From the NCBI RefSeq assembly GCF_027625935.1, contig NZ_CP115300.1, positions 8,990,001 to 9,054,000 of the forward strand: a stretch of DNA of 64,000 bases, given 5' to 3'. This document shows positions 1-9,036 of the stretch, piece by piece (within the stretch, counting starts at the first letter, position 1; each line of letters starts with the position of its first letter). Source of the stretch: Streptomyces camelliae. GTDB lineage: Bacteria; Actinomycetota; Actinomycetes; Streptomycetales; Streptomycetaceae. The translations under genes were made by a program, and so were the position numbers. Below the pieces are notes generated by a model. That model was given only the letters and a program-made list of their open reading frames with translations. It was not told the origin of the DNA and made no database searches.

Positions 1-126
1 TCAGCTCGGGCGAAGTGATCGCGCATGCCCCGGTTCATTCCCGCCTGCGACTGCCACGCACATGGAAGTCGATGCGCTGCATTCGACGTCGTTCATCCCG
101 CAGGAGGTTGTCGAAAGGTGTCCACG

Positions 127-2004
127 ATGCCGGTCGGTGGGCTGGTTCCCCGCGCCACCGACAACGCCGCGGACCTGGTCGTCCGCAACGCGAAGATCCA
201 CACCTCGGACCCGGTCCGCCCGCAGGCCGAGGCGATCGCCATCCGCGACGGTGTCATCACGGTCGTCGGCGACGACAACGACATCGCCCCCCATGTCGGC
301 CCGGACACGAGGGTGGTCGACGCCTGCGGCCGCCGGATGGTCCCGGGCCTCAACGACGCGCATCTGCACGTCATCCGAGGCGGGCTCAACTACGTACTGG
401 AACTGCGCTGGGACGGTGTCCCCACGCTGCGCCAGGGCCTGACGATGCTGCGTGAGCAGGCAGCCCGTACGCCCAAGGGCCAGTGGGTACGGGTGGTGGG
501 CGGATGGTCGGCCGAGCAGTTCGCCGAGCGGCGGCTGCCGACCGTCGCCGAACTGAACGCCGCCGCACCGGACACCCCGGTGTTCGTCCTGCACCTCTAC
601 CATTCGGCGGTGCTCAACCGGGCCGCGCTCAAGGCCGCCGGATTCACCCGGGACACGCCCGATCCCAAGGGCGGCCAGATTGTGCGGGGGCGGGACGGCG
701 AGCCCACGGGCATGCTGCTGGCCGCCCCCAGCGCCCTCATCCTCTACTCGACCCTGGCCAAGGCCCCGGTGCTGGAAGGAGAGGACAGGAAGACCTCCAC
801 CCGTCACTTCCTGCGGGAACTGAACAGGTTCGGTCTCACGTCGGCGATCGACGCGGCCGGAGGATTCCAGAATTTCCCCGACAACTACAGCACGGTCACC
901 GAACTGGCGAAGGCCGGACAGCTGTCGCTGCGCATCGCCTATCACCTCTTCCCGCAGACCGCCGGCCAGGAAATCGACGATCTCACCCGCTGGATCGAAA
1001 TGGCCCGCCCCGAGGACGGGGACGAATGGCTGCGTCTCAACGGGGCGGGCGAGAATCTGACCTGGGCGGCGGCGGATTTCGAGAACTTCGCCGAGCCACG
1101 GCCGCACCTCGCCGACTATGAAGCGGAATTCGAGAAGGCCGTACGTCTGCTCATGGAGAACGGCTGGGGTTTTAGGCTGCACGCCACCTATGACGAGACC
1201 ATCCGCCGGGACCTGGCGGTGTTCGAGAAGCTCGCCGCGGAAGGCCTCTTCCCGGCCGGCAACCGATGGCTGTTCGACCATGCGGAGACCGTCTCCTCGG
1301 ACAGCCTGGACCGCATCGCCGCCCTCGGTGGCGCCATGTCCGTGCAGAACCGGCTGTCCTTCCAGGGCGAGGCTTTCGTACGCCGCTACGGTCCCGGAGC
1401 CGCCGCGGACGCCCCGCCGATCCGGGCCATGCTGGAGCGCGGCCTGACCGTCGGCGCAGGCACCGACGCAACCCGGGTCTCCACCTACAACCCGTGGGTC
1501 GCCCTGCACTGGCTGATCACCGGCCGCACCGTGGGGGACCTGGTCGTCCGCCCGCCGCACAATCGGGTCGACCGCCGCACCGCGCTGGCGATGTTCACCG
1601 AGGCAGGTGCCGCGCTGACCGGGGAGGAGGGCCTCAAGGGCGTCCTGCGCCCGGGCTTCCTCGGTGACCTGGCGGTCCTGTCCGAGGACTACTTCACTGT
1701 GCCGGAGCCGGAGATCGCGCACATCGAGTCGCTGTTGACGGTGGTCGGCGGCCGGATCGTCTACGCCGCCGGCCAGTACGAGGGCTTGGACGAAGAACTG
1801 CCGCCGGTCAGCCCCGAGTGGAGCCCGGTGGCGCACTTCGGCGGTTACCAGGCCACGCCCAGAACGGGCCTGTCGGGCGCCCGCCAGGCCGAGCTGCTCG
1901 GCCAGGCCGTCGCCGAGTCGGAGCAGCACCGCCAGTGGCGTGCCCGCCGCGGCCTCACCCCCGAGTCCGCGAGCACGTTCTTCGACCCCTGCTTCTCCCT
2001 CTGA
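127..2004 (+). CDS. Amidohydrolase family protein (YtcJ-like)
   Basis: This 625-residue protein has the features of a metal-dependent amidohydrolase with a composite beta-sandwich and TIM barrel. The N-terminal sandwich runs to about residue 70 and is followed by PGLNDAHLHV (residues 73-82) with the first metal-binding His pair. Later metal-site candidates are FDHAET near residue 384 and GAGTDATR near 445. The family hydrolyses C-N bonds of cyclic or linear amides; the substrate cannot be told from sequence. I chose ATG 127 because GAAAGG lies just upstream; an in-frame ATG at 25 would add an unrelated Cys/His-rich leader. It is the first of four co-directional genes, with a 150-bp gap before the next, which may hold a second promoter. 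Length is normal for the family. Confidence 0.85.
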   Translation: MPVGGLVPRATDNAADLVVRNAKIHTSDPVRPQAEAIAIRDGVITVVGDDNDIAPHVGPDTRVVDACGRRMVPGLNDAHLHVIRGGLNYVLELRWDGVPTLRQGLTMLREQAARTPKGQWVRVVGGWSAEQFAERRLPTVAELNAAAPDTPVFVLHLYHSAVLNRAALKAAGFTRDTPDPKGGQIVRGRDGEPTGMLLAAPSALILYSTLAKAPVLEGEDRKTSTRHFLRELNRFGLTSAIDAAGGFQNFPDNYSTVTELAKAGQLSLRIAYHLFPQTAGQEIDDLTRWIEMARPEDGDEWLRLNGAGENLTWAAADFENFAEPRPHLADYEAEFEKAVRLLMENGWGFRLHATYDETIRRDLAVFEKLAAEGLFPAGNRWLFDHAETVSSDSLDRIAALGGAMSVQNRLSFQGEAFVRRYGPGAAADAPPIRAMLERGLTVGAGTDATRVSTYNPWVALHWLITGRTVGDLVVRPPHNRVDRRTALAMFTEAGAALTGEEGLKGVLRPGFLGDLAVLSEDYFTVPEPEIAHIESLLTVVGGRIVYAAGQYEGLDEELPPVSPEWSPVAHFGGYQATPRTGLSGARQAELLGQAVAESEQHRQWRARRGLTPESASTFFDPCFSL

Positions 2005-2154
2005 TCCGCAGTTCTCCCTCTGATCTCCCGGGAGGGGCCCGGTCACGAGCCGCCCCTCCCGGGACGCCACCCCAACTCGCGCCGTCCACCGCGCGGTTGC
2101 GCTCGACAGCGGACGCCCGTCCGCGATCACCACACCCATGGAAAGGACACTGTC

Positions 2155-2817
2155 ATGGTCAACGTCTCCGAGGTCACCGCGGCCCCCAGCCCCGACCTGC
2201 TCACCCCGGACAACTGCGCGGTGCTGTTCATCGACCACCAGCCGCAGATGTTCTTCGGCACCGGCAGCGGTGACCGCACCGCGATCATCAACTCGACCGT
2301 GGGCCTGGCGAAGGCCGCCAAGGCGTTCGACGTGCCGGTCGTGCTGAGCACCGTGGCCGCCGAGTCCTTCTCCGGCCCGATCATGCCGCAGCTGCCCGAG
2401 GTCTTCCCGGACCAGAAGATCATCGACCGCACCACGATGAACGCCTGGGAGGACGTCAACTTCGTCGAGGCGGTCAAGGCCACCGGCCGTAAGAAGCTGG
2501 TCATCGCCGGCCTGTGGACCGAGGTCTGTGTCGTCCTGCCCGTGCTCTCCGCCCTCGCGCAGGGCTACGAGGTCTACGTGGTCACCGACGCGTCCGGCGG
2601 CGTCAGCCCGCAGGCCCACGAGCACGCCATCCAGCGCATGGTCCAGGGCGGCGCGGTGCCGGTGACCTGGGTGCAGGTGCTGCTGGAGCTCCAGCGTGAC
2701 TGGGCCCGCGGTGAGACCTACATGTCGGTCATGGACGTGGTGAAGGAGCACGCCGGCGCCTACGGCCTCGGCGTGGTCTACGCGCAGGCCGTCATCGGGG
2801 CCCACGCCGCCGGCTGA
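2155..2817 (+). CDS. Isochorismatase-like cysteine hydrolase (YcaC type)
   Basis: This 220-residue protein belongs to the isochorismatase-like hydrolase superfamily. The Asp of FIDHQ (about residue 27), a Lys in GRKKLVIAG and the Cys of GLWTEVC (about residue 125) form the expected catalytic triad. The overall pattern is closest to the YcaC subgroup, whose physiological substrates are poorly known. AAAGGACACTGTC precedes the ATG and gives a good ribosome-binding site. Placement directly behind an amidohydrolase suggests consecutive amide or ureido hydrolysis steps, but this is inference. Confidence 0.85.
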   Translation: MVNVSEVTAAPSPDLLTPDNCAVLFIDHQPQMFFGTGSGDRTAIINSTVGLAKAAKAFDVPVVLSTVAAESFSGPIMPQLPEVFPDQKIIDRTTMNAWEDVNFVEAVKATGRKKLVIAGLWTEVCVVLPVLSALAQGYEVYVVTDASGGVSPQAHEHAIQRMVQGGAVPVTWVQVLLELQRDWARGETYMSVMDVVKEHAGAYGLGVVYAQAVIGAHAAG

Positions 2818-2873
2818 TCCCCGCACCTTCGCAGAGCAGTCAGGGGCAGAGTGTCAGGAACAGGCAGGAGAAG

Positions 2874-3398
2874 ATGAACGCTGGACTGCTGGTCCTCCGG
2901 CTGGTGACGGGACTCCTCATCGCCGGTCACGGAGTTCAGAAGGTGAGCTTCCGGCTAGGAGGCCACGGCTTGGCGGGCGGGACCGAGGAGTTCCGCCACG
3001 ACGGGTTCCGCGGCGGTCGGCTGACGGCGATCGTCGCGGGAGGCAGCCAGATCGGTGCCGGCCTGTTCCTGGCGGCCGGACTGCTCACGCCTCTGGCCGC
3101 GATGGCGGCCATGGGGGTGATGACGGTCGCGGGCACCGTCAAACGGCCCAAGGGCCTGTGGGTGCAGAACGACGGCTACGAGTACCCGCTGGTCCTCGTC
3201 GCCGTCTCCGCGGCGCTGGCGCTCACCGGGCCCGGCCGCTGGTCGCTCGACCAGGCGCTGGGCGTCACGCCCTGGCCGCTGTGGGTGGTACTCCCCGCGA
3301 TTGTGGTCGGCCCGGTGAGCGGACTGCTCACCCGCGTCGTGCTGCACCGTCCGCCCGCCGCAACGGAAAGGAAGCGGTATGCGCAGGCTGCTGAATGA
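2874..3398 (+). CDS. DoxX family membrane protein
   Basis: A 174-residue protein with four predicted hydrophobic segments. The opening GLLVLRLVTGLLIAGHGVQK and the later GAGLFLAAGLLTPLAA are typical of DoxX proteins, small membrane proteins often linked to redox or thiosulfate metabolism. GCAGGAGAAG just before the ATG is a strong ribosome-binding site. Its 3' end overlaps the next gene by 20 nt, so the two are very likely translationally coupled. The precise role is unknown. Confidence 0.85.
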   Translation: MNAGLLVLRLVTGLLIAGHGVQKVSFRLGGHGLAGGTEEFRHDGFRGGRLTAIVAGGSQIGAGLFLAAGLLTPLAAMAAMGVMTVAGTVKRPKGLWVQNDGYEYPLVLVAVSAALALTGPGRWSLDQALGVTPWPLWVVLPAIVVGPVSGLLTRVVLHRPPAATERKRYAQAAE

Positions 3399-4116
3399 CG
3401 CGGTACGCACACTTGTACCGCCCAGAGGGGACCGCCACGGCCCGTTGCCTCCCCTGATGCTGACGCTGACGGTGGTCACCGGTCTGGTCGACGCGGTGAG
3501 CTATCTGGCGCTCGGGCACGTCTTCGTCGCCAACATGACCGGCAATGTGGTGTTTCTCGGATTCGCGCTGGTGGGCGCCGCGAACCTGTCGGCGCTCGCC
3601 TCGGTCGTCGCGCTGGCGGCGTTTCTCGTCGGCGCGCTCGCCGGGGGCAGACTCGGCACCCGGTTCGCGACGCACCGCGGAAACCTGCTGAAGACGGCCA
3701 CCGCCCTGCAGACGGTGCTGGTCGCCGTCACCGTGGCCGCCGCCGCGGTCACCGACGGACGGGTCACCACCGGTGTCCAGTACACCCTGATCGTGTTCCT
3801 CGGGCTCGGCATGGGCTTGCAGAACGCGGTCGCCCGGCGCCTCGGCGTCCCGGACCTCACCACGACGGTACTCACCCTGACCCTGACCGGGCTGGCCGCG
3901 GACTCCACCCCCGCCGGCGGCGCGGCGCCGCGGCCCGGCCGCCGGATCCTGTCCGTGCTGGCGATGCTCCTCGGCGCCTTCGTCGGAGCCCAACTGGTTC
4001 TCCACGGCCATCTCGTGCTCACCCTGAGCCTGGCCCTGCTGCTCCTCGCCGCAACCTCCGCGACCACCCACCGCCTCTCGGCCGCCGCCCCGGACTGGAC
4101 CCGGTCACCGTCCTGA
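3379..4116 (+). CDS. DUF1275 (YoaK-like) membrane protein
   Basis: A 245-residue integral membrane protein. The N-terminal part reads VTGLVDAVSYLALGHVFVAN followed by MTGNVVFLG, the signature of the DUF1275/YoaK family, and about six hydrophobic segments follow. Function is not established. The start lies inside the DoxX gene, and AAAGGAAGCGGT before the ATG is the ribosome-binding site. It is the last gene of the set and ends just before a perfect inverted repeat. Confidence 0.85.
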   Translation: MRRLLNDAVRTLVPPRGDRHGPLPPLMLTLTVVTGLVDAVSYLALGHVFVANMTGNVVFLGFALVGAANLSALASVVALAAFLVGALAGGRLGTRFATHRGNLLKTATALQTVLVAVTVAAAAVTDGRVTTGVQYTLIVFLGLGMGLQNAVARRLGVPDLTTTVLTLTLTGLAADSTPAGGAAPRPGRRILSVLAMLLGAFVGAQLVLHGHLVLTLSLALLLLAATSATTHRLSAAAPDWTRSPS

Positions 4117-4147
4117 GACCGGGACGGCCCGCCCCACGAGGGCGCCT

Positions 4148-4188
4148 GATGCGTCGGAGCCCCCTGGACCAGGGGGCTCCGACGCATC
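4148..4188. terminator. Bidirectional hairpin terminator
   Basis: A 20-bp perfect inverted repeat (arms 4148-4167 and 4169-4188, outer bases GATGCGTCGG and CCGACGCATC) lies between the convergent DUF1275 gene and poxB. The long GC-rich stem without a clear T-run is typical of Streptomyces terminators and should serve both strands. Confidence 0.85.
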
Positions 4189-4202
4189 CGCCATATCCGC
4201 GC

Positions 4203-5945
4203 TCAGGGACGCGGAATGTTGCGCACGTTGGCCCGGGCCAGGTGCACCATGCGGCCGACGCCTCCGGTCAGGACCGTCCGGCTCGCCGACAGCGCGAAGC
4301 CGCTGATCTGCTCGGTGGTGATCTTCGGGGGAACGGCCAGCGCGGCGGGATCGGTGACGACGTCGACCAGCGCGGGCCCCTCATGGGTGAAGGCCTCGCG
4401 CAGGGCGTCGCGCACCTCGCCGGGCTTCTCCACCCGGATACCGCGCGCCCCGGCCGCCGTGGCGATGGCGGCGTAGTCGGTGTGCGGGTAGGTCGTGGCG
4501 TGCGGCGGCAGGCCGTCGACCATCATCTCCAGGTCGACCATGCCCAGGGAGGAGTTGTTGAAGACGACCACCTTCACCGGCAGGCCGTACTGGACGAGGG
4601 TCAGGAAGTCGCCCATCAGCATGGAGAACCCGCCGTCGCCGGAGAGGGAGACGACCTGCCGGCCGCGGTCGAGGAACTGGGCGCCGATGGCCTGGGGCAG
4701 CGCGTTGGCCATCGACCCGTGCACGAACGAACCGAGGATGCGGCGGCGGCCGTTCGGTGTCAGATAACGCGCCGCCCACACACAGCACATGCCCGTGTCC
4801 ACGGTGAACACCGCGTCGTCGGCGGCCTCTTCATCGAGGACCGCGGCCACGTACTCGGGGTGGATCGGGGTGTGCTTCCCGACGTTGCGGGTGTAGGCGT
4901 TCACGGCGCCTTCGAGGGCGTGCGCGTGCCGCTCCAGCACGCGGTCGAGGAAGCGGCGCGAGGTCTTCTCCCGCACCGCTGGGGTCAGGCACCGCAGGGT
5001 CTCGCGTACGTCTCCCCAGACGGCGAAGTCGAGCTGGGTGCGCCGCCCCAGCCGCTCGGGCTGTACGTCGACCTGGACGGTCCGTACATGGCGGGGCAGA
5101 AAATCGGTGTACGGGAAGTCCGTGCCGAGGAGCAGCAGCAGGTCGCACTCGTGCATGGCCTCGTACGCGGCACCGTAGCCGAGCAGACCGGACATGCCGA
5201 CGTCGTACGGGTTGTCGTACTGGATGTGCTCCTTGCCGCGCAGCGCGTGTCCGACCGGCGCCTTGACCTTCTCGGCGAAGGACATCACCTCGGTGTGGGC
5301 GCCGGCGACGCCCCGGCCGCAGAACACCATGACGCGCTCGGCGCTGTTCACAAGTTCCGTGAGCCGGGCGATCTCGTGGTCGCTCGGGCGGATGGCGGGC
5401 AGGTCCAGGGGCATGGCGAGTTCGGGCGCCGAGTCCGGTGAGTCCTCGGCAGCCGTGTCGCCGGAGAGTGCCACGACCGAGACGCCGCGTCGGCCGACGG
5501 CGTGCTGGATCGCCGTCTGCACCACGCGCGGCATCTGACGCGGGGAGGAGATCAGCTCCGAGTAGTGGCTGCACTCGGCGAACAGCCGGTCGGGGTGGGT
5601 CTCCTGGAAGTAGCCGGTGCCGATCTCACCGCTGGGTATGTGGGCGGCCAGCGCGAGCACGGGCGCCATCGAGCGGTGGGCGTCGTACAGGCCGTTGATC
5701 AGATGCAGGTTGCCCGGCCCGCAGGAGCCCGCGCAGGCGGCCAGCCGCCCGGTGAGCTGGGCCTCCGCACCGGCGGCGAACGCGGCGACCTCCTCGTGGC
5801 GGACCTGGACCCACTCCACCCCGTCGTGCCGTCTGACCGCGTCGACGACCGGGTTCAGGCTGTCCCCGACCACGCCGTACATGCGGCGCACACCGGCACG
5901 GGCCATGAGGTCGACGTACTGTTCGGCAATGGTCTGCTTGGCCAT
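4203..5945 (-). CDS. poxB: Pyruvate dehydrogenase (quinone) / pyruvate oxidase-like
   Basis: A 580-residue thiamine-diphosphate enzyme, close in length and sequence to E. coli PoxB (572 aa), which oxidatively decarboxylates pyruvate to acetate and CO2 and passes electrons to quinone. Visible features are the N-terminal TPP-binding domain with RHEEVAAFAAGAEAQL (catalytic Glu at residue 51), SCGPGNLHLINGL, a central FAD domain, and the C-terminal TPP motif starting GDGGF near residue 430 and ending FNN. AGGAG five bases before ATG 5945 supports the start. It converges on the DUF1275 gene across a shared terminator. A motif shared with two other genes lies about 100 bp upstream (6045-6069). Confidence 0.9.
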   Translation of the reverse strand: MAKQTIAEQYVDLMARAGVRRMYGVVGDSLNPVVDAVRRHDGVEWVQVRHEEVAAFAAGAEAQLTGRLAACAGSCGPGNLHLINGLYDAHRSMAPVLALAAHIPSGEIGTGYFQETHPDRLFAECSHYSELISSPRQMPRVVQTAIQHAVGRRGVSVVALSGDTAAEDSPDSAPELAMPLDLPAIRPSDHEIARLTELVNSAERVMVFCGRGVAGAHTEVMSFAEKVKAPVGHALRGKEHIQYDNPYDVGMSGLLGYGAAYEAMHECDLLLLLGTDFPYTDFLPRHVRTVQVDVQPERLGRRTQLDFAVWGDVRETLRCLTPAVREKTSRRFLDRVLERHAHALEGAVNAYTRNVGKHTPIHPEYVAAVLDEEAADDAVFTVDTGMCCVWAARYLTPNGRRRILGSFVHGSMANALPQAIGAQFLDRGRQVVSLSGDGGFSMLMGDFLTLVQYGLPVKVVVFNNSSLGMVDLEMMVDGLPPHATTYPHTDYAAIATAAGARGIRVEKPGEVRDALREAFTHEGPALVDVVTDPAALAVPPKITTEQISGFALSASRTVLTGGVGRMVHLARANVRNIPRP

Positions 5946-6044
5946 GGCGCTCCTCGGATTCCGGCTTTGCCGCGGGCGCCGCCGTGCCAGGGCTCAGCGG
6001 GCCCGCTTCACACCCGGATCACGTTAGTGAGACGGCAGGGCCGC

Positions 6045-6069
6045 ACTTGTCCGTCCGTGCACACCGTCC
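6045..6069 (-). promoter_or_regulatory. Shared upstream motif, copy 1 (poxB)
   Basis: Read on the minus strand this contains GACGGTG, then CAC, then GACAAGT. Closely similar sequences occur at 34669-34691 and 8986-9009, each 70-100 bp upstream of a minus-strand gene. GGACAA could serve as a -35 box, with TAACGT about 19 bases further on as a possible -10. Confidence 0.4.
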
Positions 6070-6071
6070 GT

Positions 6072-7205
6072 TCAGGCAGTGCACCGATCCCTGGCCATGG
6101 TGTGGCCGACGCGATCCGCACCCGCTGTCGGGTGAATGGGCCCGTCCAGCAAGGAGAGCGAACGGCCACTGCGCACCGCGATGAGTTCCGCCGCGAAGGC
6201 CACGGCCGTCTCCTGCGGCGTCGACGCGCCCAGGTCGAGGCCGACGGGCGCGTGCAACCGCGCCATGGCCTCGGGGGACACACCGGCCTCCGCGAGATCG
6301 CGGATCCTTCGTGCCTGGGTGCGCCGGGACCCGAGAGCACCCACATAGGCCAGCGGACGGCCGAGCGCCTCGGTGAGAACCGGGATGTCGAACTTCGGGT
6401 CGTGCGTCATCACGCACACCACGGTCCTGCGATCGGTCGCCACACCTGCCAGGTACCTGTGGGGCCAGTCGACCACGACCTCGTGGGCGTGCGGGAAGCG
6501 TTCGGGCGTGGTGAAGGTGGCGCGGGCGTCGCACACCGTGACGTGGTACCCGAGGAACGCGCCGATCTGGCTCACGGCGGCGGCGTGGGCGTCGGCCCCA
6601 AATATCAGCAGCCGCGGCTGCGGGGACCAGGCCTCGAACAGAACCTGGGGCTCGCCGTGCGCGCCGATGTCGTAGGCCCGTACGGCGGTGACGTCCTCGC
6701 TGAGCATCAGGCGGGCATCGGCGAGGACGGCGAGGTCCAGATCGGCGCTGCCGGTGCTGCCCAGGTGCCCCTCCTTCCAGACGGCGACGGCACCGCCGGG
6801 CTGTCCGTCGAGTCCCGACATCACCCGCGCCACGACGACCGGACGCCTCGCCGCCGCGGCCAGATGGGCGGCGGCGAGGACCCGCGCCAGGTCTTCGTCC
6901 ACGCCCTGGACGAAGACGTCGATCTCGCCTCCGCACGTCAGGCCAGCCGTCAACGCGTCGTCGTCGGAGTATCCGAAGGACACGAACCGAGGCTGTTTCG
7001 AGGCCAGCACCTCACGGGCCAGGTCGTACACGGCGCCTTCGACGCAGCTTCCTGGCACACTGCCGAGGGCTGTGCCGTCGGCTCGGACGCACAGCGCCGC
7101 CCCGGGTTTCAGCGGCGCGTTGCCCCGGACGGCGACGACGCCGGCGATGGCGTAGGGGGCTCCGGCGGCCTGCCACTCCAGCAGGTGGGGCGCCAGGTGT
7201 CGCAT
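6072..7205 (-). CDS. XdhC/CoxI family protein
   Basis: A 377-residue XdhC-type protein. The N-terminal XdhC/CoxI domain contains GSVPGSCVEGAVY, and a C-terminal Rossmann-like half contains LLIFGADAHAAAVSQ, THDPKFD and GALGSRRT. XdhC proteins bind molybdenum cofactor and help sulfurate and insert it into xanthine-dehydrogenase-family enzymes. GGAGA precedes the ATG. The upstream gene is a truncated molybdenum hydroxylase large subunit, so the apparent client enzyme has been lost from this locus. Confidence 0.85.
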   Translation of the reverse strand: MRHLAPHLLEWQAAGAPYAIAGVVAVRGNAPLKPGAALCVRADGTALGSVPGSCVEGAVYDLAREVLASKQPRFVSFGYSDDDALTAGLTCGGEIDVFVQGVDEDLARVLAAAHLAAAARRPVVVARVMSGLDGQPGGAVAVWKEGHLGSTGSADLDLAVLADARLMLSEDVTAVRAYDIGAHGEPQVLFEAWSPQPRLLIFGADAHAAAVSQIGAFLGYHVTVCDARATFTTPERFPHAHEVVVDWPHRYLAGVATDRRTVVCVMTHDPKFDIPVLTEALGRPLAYVGALGSRRTQARRIRDLAEAGVSPEAMARLHAPVGLDLGASTPQETAVAFAAELIAVRSGRSLSLLDGPIHPTAGADRVGHTMARDRCTA

Positions 7206-7259
7206 GAGGGTCTCCGATCTGCTGTCGGGTGTGGTCCGGCCGGCGGCCGAACAAGCGGG

Positions 7260-7894
7260 TCAGCGCGACACGTCGGCGGGTTTCAGCCCGAGGAACCGGC
7301 GGCCGTTCGCCTCCGGCGTCGCGGCGTCGATCCCATGGCCGAGCGGGAATCCGACCGGGTCGGGCTGCGCCATGTCGAAGGGGTAGTACTGCCGCAGACG
7401 ATCCGGTCGGGCGAGGCGTGGATGCGCAGTAGCCTCAGGACCTCCGGATCGTGGGTGATCGTGTCGAAGTGGAGGAGGGTGAAGGACTCCGCGGGGGGAC
7501 GGGCGGTTCCCCGGTGAACGTCGTCGCGGGAGCGCCAGCCGTGGCCCCACCGTCCCAGCAGGGAGGGTGCACCGCCTCCGCCGTGGCCGAAGCAGATCCG
7601 CAGGTCCGGGAGTTCTTCGAGGACGCCGCCCAGGATGACGGCGGCCACGGCGGTCGTGGTCTCCACCGGATTGCCGATGAGGTTGACCAGGTAGTGGTGG
7701 TCCCGTTCGGGGCGCGGCAGTTGCATCGGGTGGACCAGGACGGACAGGCCCAGTTCGGCGGCGACGCCGAGGACCTCCCGTGGCACGCCACGGTCGTAGG
7801 ACCGGCTGTCGACCACGGGTGGGACGGCGACGCCTGCGATGCCTTCCGCGGCGGCGAGCCGGGTCAGCTCCCGCCGGGCGGCGACCACGTCGTC
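7260..7894 (-). pseudogene. Amidohydrolase (ACMSD-like) 3' fragment, frameshifted
   Basis: This is the C-terminal part of an amidohydrolase-2/ACMSD-like enzyme, recognised by LGLSVLVHPMQLP, the stretch LVNLIGNPVETT, ICFGHGGG and the final metal-site region DRIVCGS. At 7387-7390 one base is missing: GGC AGT is followed by ACTAC where GACTAC would give the expected SDYPFDMAQ. The C-terminus (ANGRRFLGLKPADVS) therefore lies in another frame. The 5' half is absent, and the sequence joins directly to a molybdenum hydroxylase fragment at about 7895. Confidence 0.8.
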
Positions 7895-8657
7895 CGACCA
7901 CGAACTCCGGGAACACCGCGCTCTTCGACCCGAAGGCGCCTCCGGTGTCCGGGACGACGACGCGGATCCGGTCGGTGGACCAGCCGAGCAGCGCGGCCAG
8001 TTCACGGCGAAGCCGGTGCGGCATCTGGTGCCCCGACCACACCGTCAGCCGGTCCCCGTCGGGTACGGCGAGGATCGTGCGGCATTCCATGGGGCTCGGC
8101 ATCAACAGGTTCTGGCGGTCCGTGGCCTCGACGACGGCTGCGGCGTCCTGCCAGACCGACGGATCGATGGGCTCTCCGGCCTCGCCCCGCAACGCGATGT
8201 TGCTCAGCCCGTCGAACAGCCGGACCGAGTCGTCCAGCGCCGCGGACGGAGTCACCACCGCGGGCAGCGGATCGATGGTCGCGGTGACCTCGGCGACCCC
8301 GTCCTCGGTCCGGTACCGGTCCTCCCCGAGGACGACCGCCAGCGCCTCTCCCGGACAGCGCACCCGGCCCTTCACGAGCGCCGGCCACTCCCGGCCCGCG
8401 ACGGCTTCCTCCGCGGAGAGCCTGGCCAGCAGGGTGTACGGAACCGCAGGGAGGCCCGGCAGATCCGCGGCCGACCAGGCGCCCACGACACCGGGCGCGT
8501 CACGGGACGCCGTACAGTTCACGGCCCGCAGCAGGCCATGAGCGACCTTGCTTCTCACGAATGCGGCATCGAGACACCCTGGTACGTCGATATCGGCGAC
8601 GTACCGTCCTTTCCCGGTGAGCAGCCGCTCATCCTCGCGCCTCGCCCATTGCGTCAT
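7895..8657 (-). pseudogene. Molybdenum hydroxylase large subunit (CoxL/XdhA-like) 5' fragment
   Basis: This encodes about the first 254 residues of an aldehyde oxidase/xanthine dehydrogenase-type molybdopterin-binding subunit, normally near 750-800 residues. Recognisable pieces are REDERLLTGKGRYVADID at the start, the GEALAVVLGEDRY region and PDTGGAFGSKSAVFPE near the break. It stops abruptly at an 8-bp direct repeat (CGACCACG at 7882-7889 and 7895-7902) and continues as an unrelated amidohydrolase. The partner FAD and iron-sulfur subunits are not in the window. Confidence 0.85.
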
Positions 8658-8886
8658 AACAGACCTCGTGCGAGTCCTTGCGGGAACCAGTCATGGAGTC
8701 ATTGTCGAGATCTATGCCGCAGTGCCGCTTGATTCCGTTGAGTTCGGCGGTTCGGGCGCGTGGTGACTCTGGCGTTCCGCCTCCGTATAACCGCCCCATA
8801 CGCCAAACGGAGCTGTCCATGCCGCGGCACGCGGCGTCGGCTTGCCACTTCCATATGTCAAGAATGGGTTTGGTCCGGACCTTCAC
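8629..8886 (-). pseudogene. WhiB-like regulator remnant
   Basis: An 85-codon reading frame starting at GTG 8886, preceded by GGAGGTTTTC. The opening WKWQADAACRGMDSSV matches the beginning of WhiB-like iron-sulfur proteins, including the first cluster Cys. The C-x2-C pair and the last Cys that should follow are missing; only one further Cys (KRHCG) is near the right place. It overlaps the molybdenum hydroxylase start by 29 bp. I read it as a degenerate wbl gene; a highly divergent functional protein is less likely. Confidence 0.5.
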
Positions 8887-8985
8887 GAAAACCTCCGCTC
8901 GATGTTCCCCTTCGTCGTTCATTTCGCGGCCCTATCCGTAAGGTAGCGATGTCTGAAAGCGGTGCTTGCTGTCCGCTGCACCAAG

Positions 8986-9009
8986 GGATGTCTCTCAGTG
9001 CACCGTCCG
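8986..9009 (-). promoter_or_regulatory. Shared upstream motif, copy 3 (WhiB-like remnant)
   Basis: The minus strand reads GGACGGTGCACTGAGAGACA, matching the motif seen upstream of poxB and of the hydrolase at 33854-34579. It lies 100 bp upstream of the WhiB-like GTG. This is the weakest of the three copies, because the final AAGT is not kept. Confidence 0.3.
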
Positions 9010-9036
9010 TCCCTTGAGGCTGAATTCGGGAAGGCC

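Noticed and set aside
1..2826. A 941-codon open frame on the minus strand opposite the amidohydrolase and isochorismatase genes
   Set aside because: It is antisense to two well-supported enzymes and its composition is that of a GC-rich shadow frame with no recognisable domain.
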